Notes: generated from the sequence alone by a model not told the origin. A stretch of 32,500 bases of DNA from Stramonita haemastoma (GCA_030674155.1 CM060318.1:74261090-74293589), one strand, 5' to 3'; numbered from the stretch's first letter, positions 10,242 to 19,768 are shown. Translations and numbers: made by a program.

Positions 10242-10412
10242 CTTGTCAGCAAGAGCGCTGTTCTGTCTCTGTCGCTCCGATTCCAGGTTGCGTTCGATGG
10301 CTTCCTGCTCTTGTTTGAATTTCGCTAGCAGCCGTTTGTACTCATCTTCTGACAGCTTGTCCCCTTTGAGCAACAACTCACGGTCCAGCTGAGCCTGGTG
10401 GTTGTCCATCAC
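10242..10412 (-). CDS. Exon 24: coiled-coil module
   Basis: This 171-bp exon is phase 0-0 (acceptor CACCCTCAG, donor GTGAAT). It encodes VMDNHQAQLDRELLLKGDKL, then SEDEYKRLLAKFKQEQEAIE and RNLESERQRQNSALADK. All 57 residues lie in one frame with a clear heptad pattern. The opening D.HQAQLDREL resembles EQLDRDK in exon 22, again hinting at a duplicated unit. Confidence 0.9.
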
Positions 10413-10487
10413 CTGAGGGTGGACAGGGAGAGACAGGCATGGGAATGAGTATACTCAGAGCTACTTTTCATTGTCAAAAGACGAAGA

Positions 10488-10489
<2 letters not shown>

Positions 10490-10577
<88 letters not shown>

Positions 10578-10592
10578 AGAGAGAAAAAGAAG
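10490..10592. repeat. (GA)n tract
   Basis: A GA microsatellite in the intron between exons 24 and 23, (CT)n on the sense strand. Confidence 0.93.
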
Positions 10593-10680
10593 AAAGAGAG
10601 AAAATTAAATGCCTACGGTTAAATTCATATAAATGATCACATTTACTCATGCATGCATGTGCGTGCCATGGCTGCACGCA

Positions 10681-10745
10681 TGCATGCACACACACACACA
10701 TACACACACACACATTTTTGGTATGCTTTTAAACATACATCCACC

Positions 10746-10805
<60 letters not shown>

Positions 10806-10877
10806 CTCCCCCCCCCAGCCCCCCCCCCCCTCCCCCCCAACCCCCCCCCCCCCACCCCCCCTCCCCCCCCCCCCCCA
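10681..10877. repeat. (AC)n followed by a C-rich tract
   Basis: AC repeats at about 10681-10803 are followed by C runs broken by A, T or AG at 10806-10877, then (AC)6. On the sense strand the exon 23 donor (10892) is followed by a short TG run and then many G runs. Confidence 0.95.
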
Positions 10878-10892
10878 CACACACACACTAAC

Positions 10893-11126
10893 CAGTCTCT
10901 TCTGCTGGTTGATCTGGTCATTGACGGCTCTCTGTTGCTGGGCCAGTTCTTCTCCCAGCTGGTGGTCTGCCTGCCTCTGCTGCTGCCTGTGCTGCATCTC
11001 CAGGGCTTCCTGCTGGGCCAGCTGCTGCTTCACCAACGCCTCCTGCTCTGGGGTCAGCGACTCTCCGTTCAGCTGGCTGCTGATGTTGGCAATCACCTCG
11101 GCAGACTCGTTGTCGCCCTTGGCAGC
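10893..11126 (-). CDS. Exon 23: Gln-rich coiled-coil module
   Basis: This 234-bp exon is phase 0-0 (acceptor TTGTCCAG, donor GTTAGT). It encodes [20 protein letters not shown], then [38 protein letters not shown] and [10 protein letters not shown]. Gln makes up roughly a quarter of the exon. The donor runs straight into a short TG tract and then a long G-rich run on the sense strand, whose possible structure is discussed under findings. Confidence 0.9.
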
Positions 11127-11211
11127 CTGGACAAAGAAAGAGGAGAACTCGTGTGTTGAAAAAAATAAAAATAAAAAAAATAAAATAAAAAACTGGTGTG
11201 TTGAAGTGTGA

Positions 11212-11300
11212 ACACAGCGGTCAGTTTTACCCCACTTTCAGCTCCTCTCAGCTGCTATCAATCCCATCCCAGCCCAGCCCAGCTGGGGCCAGCTGGTGCT
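11212..11300 (+). repeat. Dispersed repeat related to 24124-24175
   Basis: The phrase cactttcagctcctctcagc tgct occurs here and at about 24145. The flanks (cagcggtcagttttacccc versus cagctgtcagtttccccc) are also alike, so both belong to one repeat family. Confidence 0.7.
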
Positions 11301-11589
11301 ATTTATAGCATGGTTTAACCGCACTTAACCTAGGTAAAAGGAAGGGGCATGCCAAATTTAACACACTTGATTGAGTGATGTTGAATTTGTGTGTTGTGTG
11401 AAAAGTGTTTTTTGTGTGTGTTTCATTCTTCGAGGTGACAGCTTATGTGTTTGAATACAGATACTGTTTTGTATTTTGTTCTGTTTTGTATAAATGGCTT
11501 AGTGATTTGCTGAGGTCTGGAAATTGTTTTGCTCACCAGACACCTCTGTCTTGGTTTGAATCCACAACTCCATGGACAAACATACATTT

Positions 11590-11684
11590 CACACACATGC
11601 ACACACGCATGCACGCACGCACGCATGTATGCACACACACACACATGCTGCACACACACACACTGTACACATACACACACACAA

Positions 11685-11716
<32 letters not shown>

Positions 11717-11839
11717 CACCAACTCCATCTCCCATTCACCACCACCTCCCTCTCAACACTTACACACAGATACAGACCAGATACACAGATACACACATAC
11801 ACACACACAATACACACAAACACACACACACTGTACACA

Positions 11840-11870
<31 letters not shown>

Positions 11871-11878
11871 CACAACAC

Positions 11879-11909
<31 letters not shown>

Positions 11910-11910
11910 C
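11590..11910. repeat. (AC)n and GCACGC-type repeats
   Basis: Alternating acacgcatgcacgcacgcac is followed by several imperfect AC tracts separated by short unique spacers. It lies directly downstream (sense strand) of the exon 22 donor. Confidence 0.93.
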
Positions 11911-11946
11911 AACACCAGACATAACCCCCCAGCAGCAGAAGCTCAC

Positions 11947-12174
11947 ATGGTTTTTGGTGATGTGGTCCAGTTCCTTGTTGACGGCCTTGTCCCGGTCCAG
12001 CTGTTCGTTCATGCGTTTGCGGGCAGCCAGCTTGGCCCTCAGCTTGTCCTGCTGTCTCTGCTTCTCGTCGTCTCTCTTGTTCTCCATGCGGCGAGAAAGG
12101 TCGTGGAAATCTGCCAGGATGCGGTCACGCTCTTCGTCTGTGGCTGATTTCAACAGCTCTCGCAGAGCTGCCTC
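11947..12174 (-). CDS. Exon 22: coiled-coil module
   Basis: This 228-bp exon is phase 0-0 (acceptor CAAACAG, donor GTGAGC). It begins EAALRELLKSATDEERDRIL, then DLSRRMENKRDDEKQRQQDK and NEQLDRDKAVNKELDHITKN. The heptad pattern is strong. There are no frame breaks. The motif RMNEQLDRDK echoes MNEQLAKQVE in exon 25, which suggests the tail grew by internal duplication of a coiled-coil unit. Confidence 0.9.
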
Positions 12175-12359
12175 CTGTTTGGTGATATTGATCGTGATAG
12201 AATTAGTGGTGATAATCATAATGATGGTGATGGAAGATTGTGATAGTGCTGAGTATGATTATGATATTGATATGATAATAATGATATTGATGAGTGCATC
12301 CAAGCATACTTTTTTCTTGCCTCATGAAACACTATCTATGACAAGACAAAGCAAAGAAC

Positions 12360-12420
12360 ATACACACCCACACACCCACACACATGCTGTGCTACAAATA
12401 GGAAGCCTGTCTCTCTCACA

Positions 12421-12500
<80 letters not shown>
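12360..12500. repeat. (AC)n microsatellite
   Basis: The AC repeat is pure from about 12430 to 12499. It ends about 53 bases from the exon 21 donor, so the intron begins with a TG-rich part on the sense strand. Confidence 0.93.
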
Positions 12501-12501
<1 letters not shown>

Positions 12502-12552
12502 GACTTCAGGTGACAGTGAACAGTGCAGTAAAGCAGACAACAAACACCAGAC

Positions 12553-12675
12553 CTGTTCCTTGCGAAGTTGCTGTTTCTCGTGCTCCTTCCAGGCTTTCAG
12601 GAGGAGACTTTCTTCACTCTGGCGGTCAGCCTCGTTCTGCTTCTCTCTCGCTTCTCTCATCTTCTCTATTTCATC
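12553..12675 (-). CDS. Exon 21: coiled-coil module
   Basis: This 123-bp exon is phase 0-0 (acceptor CTGTGGCAG, donor GTCTGG). It encodes DEIEKMREAREKQNEADRQS, then EESLLLKAWKEHEKQQLRKE. All 41 residues are charged or helix-forming, as in a single straight coiled coil. Skipping the exon would keep the frame. Confidence 0.88.
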
Positions 12676-12779
12676 CTGCCACAGAAGAAGAAATGTCTGT
12701 TGGAGGGGTGTTGTGTTGCGGGCCTTTGTTCCCCAGGGAATTCATAGGCATAAGTCAAGTAAGTCATAGAAGAAGAAAT

Positions 12780-13620
12780 AAATTCTACAGATAGCTGGAC
12801 AGTATAAGGCCTTAGAAAATGAGACCCGATTCTAACAAGTGCTTAATTCCTTAAATCCTTACACTTTGAGATGAGGAATTCCAGGTTGCATCTATATATG
12901 ACTTCTTGATGCTTATACTTCATTGCAAGCTCCTGTGTCAATGGATGGATGCCTAATCATTTAGTCTTCCTGATGCTCACAAATTTTTTAAAACGGTAAG
13001 ATGTGTCAGGATATTCAGGTCTTTTATTCTCTAGTGCTAGTAACTCTAAGATCACGCTGACTACAAATAATGGCCTAGCCTTGCCGATACCTAGATATGT
13101 CAGTATTTTAAAAATGATTTGCACTGAAAGTAAATCTGAACAGATTATCAAGAGTAAAACCTAACTATGATACCCAGAAATCATTGTCATGAGGAGACAG
13201 TTCAAAAAAATAGAAAGAAAAGACAGAAATGTGAACTTGAACTGTTGTGTGTGAAGGCATGAATGCTGAGGAACAGAGTTGCTCTGCCTCCATACACCAG
13301 AGCTTTGCCTGACTGACTCCAATCTTGCTCTCTATCTCACACCTGTTCTTGTTCATTATCCTCCACTAAACATGTTGCTTAAGTCACCGCATGCTTATGC
13401 CTTGTAAAAACTAGCAGTTTCCTGACATAAATCTTCTTGCATTCTCACATAAACAAACAAAAAAAAGTTACACAATTCACCACATCTCTGTATGTTTGCA
13501 AGCATGCATGCATTATGCATGTGTATGTTTATACATCTTAAACTGTACTATAGTTTTTCTGTTGAAAAATATTTTTTGTTCTTCTAAAAGCTTTAATTAC
13601 AGACTAGGAAAAGAGACAAC
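12780..13620. other. Intron between exons 21 and 20, nothing recognised
   Basis: AT-rich unique sequence without clear repeats or coding signal. A short GCATGCATGCATT patch lies near 13502. Confidence 0.6.
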
Positions 13621-13630
13621 AGTGGGATAC

Positions 13631-13849
13631 CTGAGACAGATTCTGCGTCTCTTCAGCACTCAGGTCTGGATTGGTTTGTCTCCCCTTGCGCTCTCTCAGC
13701 CTGCGGATCATTTCATCAGACGACGTCTTCAGCAGGAGGTTTTGTGCAGCAGCTCTCTTCAAAATGTCTGCCGTTTTTTCCCGCTTCAGACCGAGGCCTT
13801 CCAGGAAGTTGTAGAAATCTGTGTCATCATCGTCCACCTCGTCAAAGAG
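13631..13849 (-). CDS. Exon 20: acidic then basic helical module
   Basis: This 219-bp exon is phase 0-0 (acceptor TGACCCAG, donor GTATCC). It encodes LFDEVDDDDTDFYNFLEGLG, then LKREKTADILKRAAAQNLLL and SSDEMIRRLRERKGRQTN. Seventy-three residues lie in one frame. An acidic cluster followed by amphipathic helices resembles a small helical domain placed between coiled coils. No family is recognised. Confidence 0.9.
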
Positions 13850-14261
13850 CTGGGTCAGACAAAATTACAATGTTGTTACAACAAGTGAATGTCACACGAC
13901 AAACAAGAACGCAATTATATTGTAAACTGCATACACAAAGTAAAGGAAAGGTAAAGGAAAGGTAAAGGTATTCCCATAACCTATGTGGTTACCATAACAC
14001 CCTGAAACACTAAATAAAGCTTCACCACACTTTGCAATCACATATTTTTTGGCTGGATAAGACAGAATGTTTATCATCAAAGTACACTGCAGCATATACC
14101 ATAAACCTATCAGATTCAGTCATACACTATCTTTCCTTAAGTATAGCCAGGACAACACTTTGTTTTAAATGACAGCTTATGTCTCTGATGCCTAAATTTA
14201 AAAAAAAAGTGGCTGAAAATCTGATAAACATGCAATACATGCCACTATTATTATGATACTA

Positions 14262-14292
14262 AACACATAAACACACACACACACCACACAAC

Positions 14293-14327
<35 letters not shown>

Positions 14328-14367
14328 ACACACACACACACAACACACACACACACACAACACACTA

Positions 14368-14445
<78 letters not shown>

Positions 14446-14456
14446 CACAACACACA
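14262..14456. repeat. (AC)n microsatellite next to the exon 19 donor
   Basis: A 195-bp AC repeat with AACAC interruptions, ending about 19 bases from the donor of exon 19. The sense-strand intron therefore opens as a long TG tract. Confidence 0.94.
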
Positions 14457-14475
14457 AGATCCATCACCCTCTGAC

Positions 14476-15948
14476 CTGTTCCACAGGATGTATGGAAGCA
14501 GACTTGATCTCGGCCAGATGCTCTCCAGGTTCTGCTGCTTGACCTGCAGGTCATGCACCATGTCGTCCCTGGACTGCAGAGTGATGTCGGGCACCTCCTC
14601 CGCCCCCACCCCCTCTCTCTGGGCCTCTGCGATGTGCTGGTGGTGCAGACTCTTCTTGCCCTGACGCCGCCTGTCCAGCAGCTTTCCCTCAGGTCGGACA
14701 TCTGCTTCTGCTTCTGCTTCTCCAGGGCGTCCTGAGCTTGGTCAGGTTGTTGGCGTAGTCCATCATGATCTTGTCCTTCTCCTGCTCCGTTTTGGCCTGG
14801 GCCAATTTGGCCGCAAAGTCTTTGGCCACCTCGTCCTCCAGATCTTTCTTCTTCTTTTCGTAGTCGTTGATGGTGTCTTCCATTCCTGCACCTCCTGGGA
14901 GTGGAGGTCGTTTTCCAGTTTGGCCGCCTCGTAGGCCTGCTTCTCAAAGAGGAACTTTTTCTTGTCGCTCATCTCCTGCTCTGTGGGGGTGTCTGATGAC
15001 GCCTTGGCTCTGGACATGTCTCCGATGACCACAACGCTGGGGGTGGAGGAGGAGGAGGAGGAGCCTGTGTCCATGTTGTTCTGTCAGAGCTCTTCACCAG
15101 CTGGCTGCTGACCTTCTTTCCCTGCTGTTGTTGCTGTTGCTGTTGTTGTTGACGCAGGCCGGACGTCTGCTGACCTGATCCACCTGGCTGTCCATTGATG
15201 TTGATGTTCATCACCCGGGAGGAGCCCTCTTCAGTGCTGCCCCCTTGCTGCAGCAGGTTCAGTAACTCTGAAGACAGGTAGAAGGGTCCCCCCTGACTCC
15301 AGCATGGCAATCAGCTGTCGCAGGAGGGGGATGAGTTCTGAGTCCTGGCTTCCAGAGGAGTCTGCGTCGCCATAAACGCCCATCAGCTGGGCGTCGTAGT
15401 CCCCTGCCAGCAAGGCGCTGCGCATCAGCACCACTTTAGCCTCTGCTGCACACAGCTCGGAGAACTCCTGGCGTATTCCAGGGCGAGTGCTGCTCGTCGG
15501 CGTTCTCAATCCTGGTCCTGAGCTGGTCCGCAGCTCTCCCTGCAGCCTGGCCTTGGCCTGCTTGTAGCGCTGCCCGGCCGTGACCTCGGCCTCTGGGTTC
15601 AGGGCCCCCTCCAGGTCGCCCAGGCGGTCCTGGTACCGCTTCTCCTCCTGCTCCAGCTTGCTGAAGCATTTCCGCACCACCTCGAGAACTTGACGTGAGC
15701 CGCCACCTGCGCCTCTTCCCGCTCTGCTCCGTCTTGTCTCCTGCGGTGAGGATGGCGACGATGTCTGCGGGGACGATGGCGGCGTAGTCCTGCTGGGCGG
15801 CCCCTCGGCGCTGCACCTCGCGCTTGGCGTTGTCCAGCAGCTGGTGTGCCTGGCGTCACGTCCTCCAGGGGCGCTGCACGTGGCGGGAGTTGACGGTGTC
15901 CATGTTGTACATCAGCGTCAGCGCCAACTCCTGCTCCTTCTTTGACAG
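14476..15948 (-). CDS. Exon 19: giant 1.47-kb exon, coiled coil with poly-Q, about 13 frame breaks
   Basis: The acceptor TCCTGCAG precedes LSKKEQELALTLMYNMDT. The donor GTCAGA follows SASIHPVEQ. Both ends are phase 0. Between them, clean coding segments lie in successive frames: HQLLDNAKREVQRRG, EEAQVAAHVKF, VVRKCFSKLEQEEKRYQDRL, ADQLRTRIENADEQ, EFSELCAAEAKVVLMRSALL, FYLSSELLNLLQQGG, a run of ten Gln, a Ser run, MEDTINDYEKKKKDLEDEV, ALEKQKQKQMSDLR, and KLLDRRRQGKKSLHHQH. Breaks lie near 15869, 15853, 15717, 15685, 15530, 15485, 15470, 15290, 15080, 14884, 14732, 14686 and 14519. Their net shift is a multiple of three, in agreement with phase 0-0. The product is mostly charged coiled coil. Confidence 0.82.
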
Positions 15949-15959
15949 CTGCAGGAACA

Positions 15960-16410
15960 ATAACACAGCGTGAAGTTCAGACACATGGAAACGTTGTGAA
16001 GCATATAAGAGAAATAAAAATGCCTTTATAAAATATGCTGTGAAATGATGTCTTGGGCAAATATGGAATAAACATATATGACAGAACAAACAGCAGTGAC
16101 AAGAATAACACCATCTGAGAATAATATCCTAGATTTTCTTCATTCAAAAAGAAAAGTGCAAAACCTACATTTTTAAAACACCATTCCAGACAGAAATGCT
16201 AAAAAAAAAATTTAAACCCTGCTAGATAAGAATCACTCTTTCACAAACATCACAATTCAGCCTTCTAGAAAAAAAATCTTTCAGGCAATTTATCAGCGTG
16301 GGGAACCAACAGCAAGGAGAAATTCTACACAATGTAAAAGACACATTTTCTACTCAACATCTTCACACTCCTCTCCTGTACACGGCAAAACAGCACAATC
16401 AGGAACTCTG
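15960..16410. other. Intron between exons 19 and 18, nothing recognised
   Basis: AT-rich unique sequence up to the SINE at 16421. I see no exon or conserved site. Confidence 0.6.
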
Positions 16411-16420
16411 CTGTAGCCTA

Positions 16421-16785
16421 GGGGGACAGGATAGCCTAGTGGTCAGAACATTGTATTTGTGATTTGATGACTGGGATTCGATTCCTGTTTGAGGGGATTT
16501 TTCCCCTGGTGTTAACATCAGTGCTGACTCCACTCTCCCCAAAAGTCCTTCGGATGAGACTATAAACCGACCCCATGTACGAACACAGATATAACATCTT
16601 GTGCACACGTTAAATCCTGTTCCACTTTTTGTAAGAGTAGGCCATTGTGTGCCAGTGGGATAGATGACAAGATTTACAAAAACTGCATACACATGGGAAC
16701 TGGACATAAAAAAGCACATAAGTGCTTATTCCATTATCCTTGAAATAAAAGAATTAATAAACAAATAAATAAATAAATAAAAACA
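16421..16785 (+). mobile_element. Full-length tRNA-headed SINE
   Basis: This is the best-preserved copy. The head has an A-box-like TAGCCTAGTGGT at about 16432 and a B box GATTCGATTCC at 16475-16485. The body has ccccaaaagtccttcggatg agactataaac. The 3' end is tgcttattccattatccttg, followed by an (AATA)n tail to about 16782. The copies at 23640 and 26035 share this 3' end. Confidence 0.9.
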
Positions 16786-16825
16786 TGGCAAAGCAAAACA
16801 ACAAAACCTGGAACTCGCTACTCAC

Positions 16826-17055
16826 CTCCATCTCGCGGTGTCTCTGGCGCCTCCAGTAGCCCCTCCTGGCCACCACCTCCTCCTCCAGCATGCCCACAGC
16901 TCCAGGTGGGGGCTTCGGCTTGCGGTGCGCGCTGGAGGCCTGGGTCACCGGCACCACCAAACGGGACTCTGGGTGCAGGCGAGCGCCGATGACGGGGCTC
17001 ATCTCCCCTGACACTGGGTCCACTGCCTTGCAACCAATCATGATGGGGACCAGCC
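16826..17055 (-). CDS. Exon 18: last VPI repeat and basic linker
   Basis: This 230-bp exon enters in phase 1 (acceptor CACACCAG) and leaves in phase 0 (donor GTGAGT). It begins GLVPIMIGCKAVDPVSGEMS, then PVIGARLHPESRLVVPVTQ. A Pro/Lys-rich linker (HRKPKPPPGAVG) follows, then RRGYWRRQRHREME. This exon marks the change from phase-1 repeat exons to phase-0 coiled-coil exons. Confidence 0.88.
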
Positions 17056-17164
17056 CTGGTGTGGTGAAAAAAAGAGGAGTGAAAATTAATGGTTTGATGC
17101 AAAAGAGTGAAATGGGTCAAACAAATTATGTTTTGTTTTGTTTTCTTTGGATAGAGCTCATAGG

Positions 17165-17250
17165 TTCACCAATGATGAGATTTTGTGTTTGAAACCATTT
17201 TTGCATGAAGGTAGCCACATTCTGACTTTAGGGATATTGAATACTAAATA
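17165..17250 (+). repeat. Single arm of the fold-back repeat family
   Basis: The phrase ggttcaccaatgatgagatt ttgtgtttgaaacc...ggtagccac matches the left arm of the element at 19505-19768. The partner arm is missing. Confidence 0.6.
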
Positions 17251-17254
17251 TCCT

Positions 17255-17640
17255 TGACACAAGGTAGAAGGACAAAAACCATTTTGAAGAGTAGAAGCAG
17301 CATCCCGAATTTTGAACAGATTTGTTCTTTTGTATTTTCAGAACTTAAATGATAGTCACAGAGAGAATGATTGAAGTTGCTCATATTTATGTTAATGATT
17401 GGACTAAACAACAAGAAACAGCAGCACATACCCCTTCTGTTTCCATCTTATGTAAGCTTACCTGTTCAAGAGTGTCAGCATTATGTCTAAATCATATTGT
17501 TCATATTTCTCTATCTATAACATTGATTTTTTAAAAATTATCTATTTTTTCTAGAAAATTGTTATTAATATAATTGCTGACTTTTTTTGTTACTACATTT
17601 TCAAAAAGAACAGAGATTACACTCTAATATCACTCAGACA
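17255..17640. other. Intron between exons 18 and 17, nothing recognised
   Basis: Very AT-rich unique sequence. No repeat, RNA or coding signal is seen. Confidence 0.6.
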
Positions 17641-17674
17641 AATGTTACAACACACACAATTCCCCATTTCTTAC

Positions 17675-17845
17675 CTTCTCCTTCTGGGTCCTCCATAGTT
17701 CCTCCCAGCGGAACCACTTTGCCAGATCTGGAGTCACGATCGGCGCCAAGGATGGGAACCTCCTGACCAGAGCCAGCCGGATCTTCCATGGAGGTACCCA
17801 CCAAAATAGGCAGCAGCTGACTGGTCTTGGAGAACTCGTACATGC
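17675..17845 (-). CDS. Exon 17: VPI/LPI repeats
   Basis: This 171-bp exon is phase 1-1, with acceptor TGTGCAG and donor GTAAGA. It encodes GMYEFSKTSQLLPILVGTSM, then EDPAGSGQEVPILGA, DSRSGKVVPLGG and TMEDPEGEG. There are three units of the repeat with consensus DPxxGxxVPIxG. The phase-1 intron again splits the Gly codon. There are no frame breaks. Confidence 0.88.
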
Positions 17846-17849
17846 CTGC

Positions 17850-18600
17850 ACACAGAAGATGGCAGGTTAGTTTTTAAAAGAGAGAAATCGTCTGCATGAG
17901 GTTAGTTTTGGAAGGACAGAAACTGTCTGCATGATATGATTTTAATTTGATAATGAGAGATAATATGAGTCATTAACAGATTGTATCATATGCAATACCC
18001 TAAAAAGACCACCCAAATTGATGAAGATTTAAGGTCAAAGCAACAAATTATTCTTTTAAACATTACCCAATAAAATATGGCTGCACCTCACAAAAATCTA
18101 AGTCAGTGTTGCAACTTATATATAGATCTATAATATTAATAGAAAGAGCTGAAGGGCTTCTAAAAGAAAATCAAGACTGGCAATATTCATGTTTATTAAA
18201 TCAGAATTTGTATATTTCATTTCATGTAAGGGACGAAAAACAATTATGTTAACAACAACAAAAATGGAACCAAACCAAACATAATCTCATGGAGGGAAAG
18301 GAAGTTAACCCCTCCCCCCACCCCCCCCCCACAAAAAAAGAAGAAACACAGAAAAGGAGATGAAACAAAGAAGGACATACACTGATTTCCTTGATGCAAC
18401 ATTCACACAAACCAGTAACGAAAACACAGCTTGATTTTTCCGCTTCATAACAAAGCATAGTGGAAACTCCCCCTCCCACAAAAAACCCACACCCACACAA
18501 AACCCAGAAAGAAAGACATAGCAAACTATCAACACAAAAATCAAAATCCCCCATTTCCTGCCCTCACCACAAGAGAAACAGAGAGCAAAAAAAAAAAAAA
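17850..18600. other. Intron between exons 17 and 16, nothing recognised
   Basis: AT-rich sequence, with C runs near 18310-18330 and CCCTCCCAC near 18470, and a short A run at 18587-18600. The open frames on the minus strand lack splice context and coding character. Confidence 0.55.
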
Positions 18601-18608
18601 GTTCTGAC

Positions 18609-18781
18609 CTGGTGATCCTCCAGTGGCAGCCAGAATGGCGCCCTGCGTTTGCGGCGGTCGATGTCCTGGCATGTGCGCAGCAGGTGTGCCTTCATGCGAC
18701 TGCGCGCCTTGTGCAGGTCTTTGCTGGCAGCCTCCATGGCACTCTCCTCATGACGCACGCTGGCCGCATTGCCTTCAGAGC
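18609..18781 (-). CDS. Exon 16: basic helical segment with one frame break
   Basis: The exon has acceptor GTGACAG and donor GTCAGA. It encodes GSEGNAASVRHEESAMEAAS, then KARSRMKAHLLRTCQDIDRR and KRRA. The frame then shifts at about 18636-18642 so that the end reads ILAATGGSPG rather than FWLPLEDHQ. The 173 bp plus one missing base gives 174, which restores phase 1-1 and the TGG..G repeat ending seen in the neighbouring exons. The basic stretch DRRKRRA could bind lipid headgroups or nucleic acid; this is speculative. Confidence 0.8.
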
Positions 18782-18879
18782 CTGTCACATTGACATAGGT
18801 TTGCTTTACTTTGAAAGAAGTGCACTTTTCTTTCTTACTATCAGTTATGAGTAAAAGCTTTTTTTCCCACATGCACGTG

Positions 18880-18908
18880 CGTATGCACGCATGCATGCAT
18901 GCATACAT

Positions 18909-18991
<83 letters not shown>

Positions 18992-19050
18992 TACATACAT
19001 CCAAACACTCCTCCCACCCACCACACACACACACCACACACATACACACC
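18880..19050. repeat. TGCATG patch and (AC)n
   Basis: Alternating cgtgcgtatgcacgcatgca is followed by about 70 bp of pure AC, then ATACATACATCC and further AC. It lies upstream of exon 16 on the sense strand. Confidence 0.93.
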
Positions 19051-19071
19051 ACATTTTTTTTCTTCTTTGTC

Positions 19072-19160
19072 AAACACTCAGACAGCAACCATCGGCTGTC
19101 ATTTGAATAAAAATGCCGCTCAACCGTTAAGCTCCTGACAAGTGAGGCCCAGCGCATGCA
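19072..19160 (-). repeat. Dispersed repeat related to 24180-24300
   Basis: The minus strand reads GGGCCTCACTTGTCAGGAGC TTAACGG...GGTTGCTGTCTGAGTGTTTG. The plus strand at 24195-24285 reads GGGCCTGACTTGTCAAGTGC TTAACAG...AGTTGCTGTCTGAGAGTTTA. The two are clearly related. Confidence 0.8.
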
Positions 19161-19223
19161 ACCTGCAGCATGACACACCACATCCCCAATACACACCTGC
19201 AGCAAGACACACCCTATACCCAC

Positions 19224-19469
19224 CTGCAGCATGCACAGCATCCTTGTAGCCCCGCAGCACGTCGACAGCGCGCGCCTCACAGGCCAGCACTGTGGCGTCC
19301 AGCAGGGACTGGTACCCTCCGGCTGATGGCCGCACTCCACCGATAGACACCATGCCCCCGTGCACACGCACCGGTTTGCCACTGGGCTTGTCCACGAAGG
19401 AATCGCCGGGGATGATGGGGATGTCGGAGTGGTCTCCCTCTTTGGAGCCACCCACCGGCACCACTGCGC
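19224..19469 (-). CDS. Exon 15: further VPI-type repeats and helical linker
   Basis: This 246-bp exon is phase 1-1 (acceptor TTCTTCAG, donor GTGGGT). It begins GAVVPVGGSKEGDHSDIPII, continues DKPSGKPVRVHGGMVSIGG, and ends in a helical part, SLLDATVLACEARAVDVLRG. The intron again interrupts a Gly codon (VHAAG). A second copy of the GCTGCAG/GT donor 27 bases downstream would add nine residues in frame, so an alternative donor is possible. Confidence 0.85.
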
Positions 19470-19504
19470 CTGAAGAAACAGAACATGCAGCATTGAGGTA
19501 ACAT

Positions 19505-19768
19505 CTTTTTTTTTTTATCTCTTCAGCTACAGCTTCGAGGTTCACAAATGGTGAGATTTTTGCGTATGTGACTGTTTTTTTGCCCACTAATATGGTAGCC
19601 ACAATATATTTTTTGGGACAATATTTTAAGAAATGCATGCAAACTGGCATTGTGGTTGGACTTCATCCCAAAGTTGAAATGCGGCTACTTAAATGGTGGG
19701 CAAATGGTTGCACATGCAAAATCTCACCATTGGTGAACCTCAGAGTTCCAGCTGCAGAACAAAGAAAA
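19505..19768. mobile_element. Fold-back (MITE-like) inverted repeat
   Basis: The left arm, about 19520-19605 (gaggttcacaaatggtgaga, gcccactaatatggtagcc), is the approximate reverse complement of the right arm, about 19682-19763 (ggctacttaaatggtgggca, tctcaccattggtgaacctc). The arms are about 80 bp and roughly 80% alike by eye, with a 75-bp loop. Single arms of the same family lie at 17165, 27335 and 31076. Confidence 0.85.

Noticed and set aside
14476..15948. Reading the broken exon as evidence of a pseudogene
   Set aside because: All other exons, splice sites and phases are intact, and the breaks are single-base and phase-balanced, which points to consensus errors. Not excluded without reads.
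16421..16495. tRNA gene
   Set aside because: A and B boxes are present but the sequence does not fold as a complete tRNA with anticodon and acceptor arms. It is the head of a SINE with several copies.
18249..18554. Minus-strand open frames rich in Phe, Cys and Val
   Set aside because: They cover an A- and C-rich intron. No acceptor or donor gives a phase that fits exons 16 and 17.
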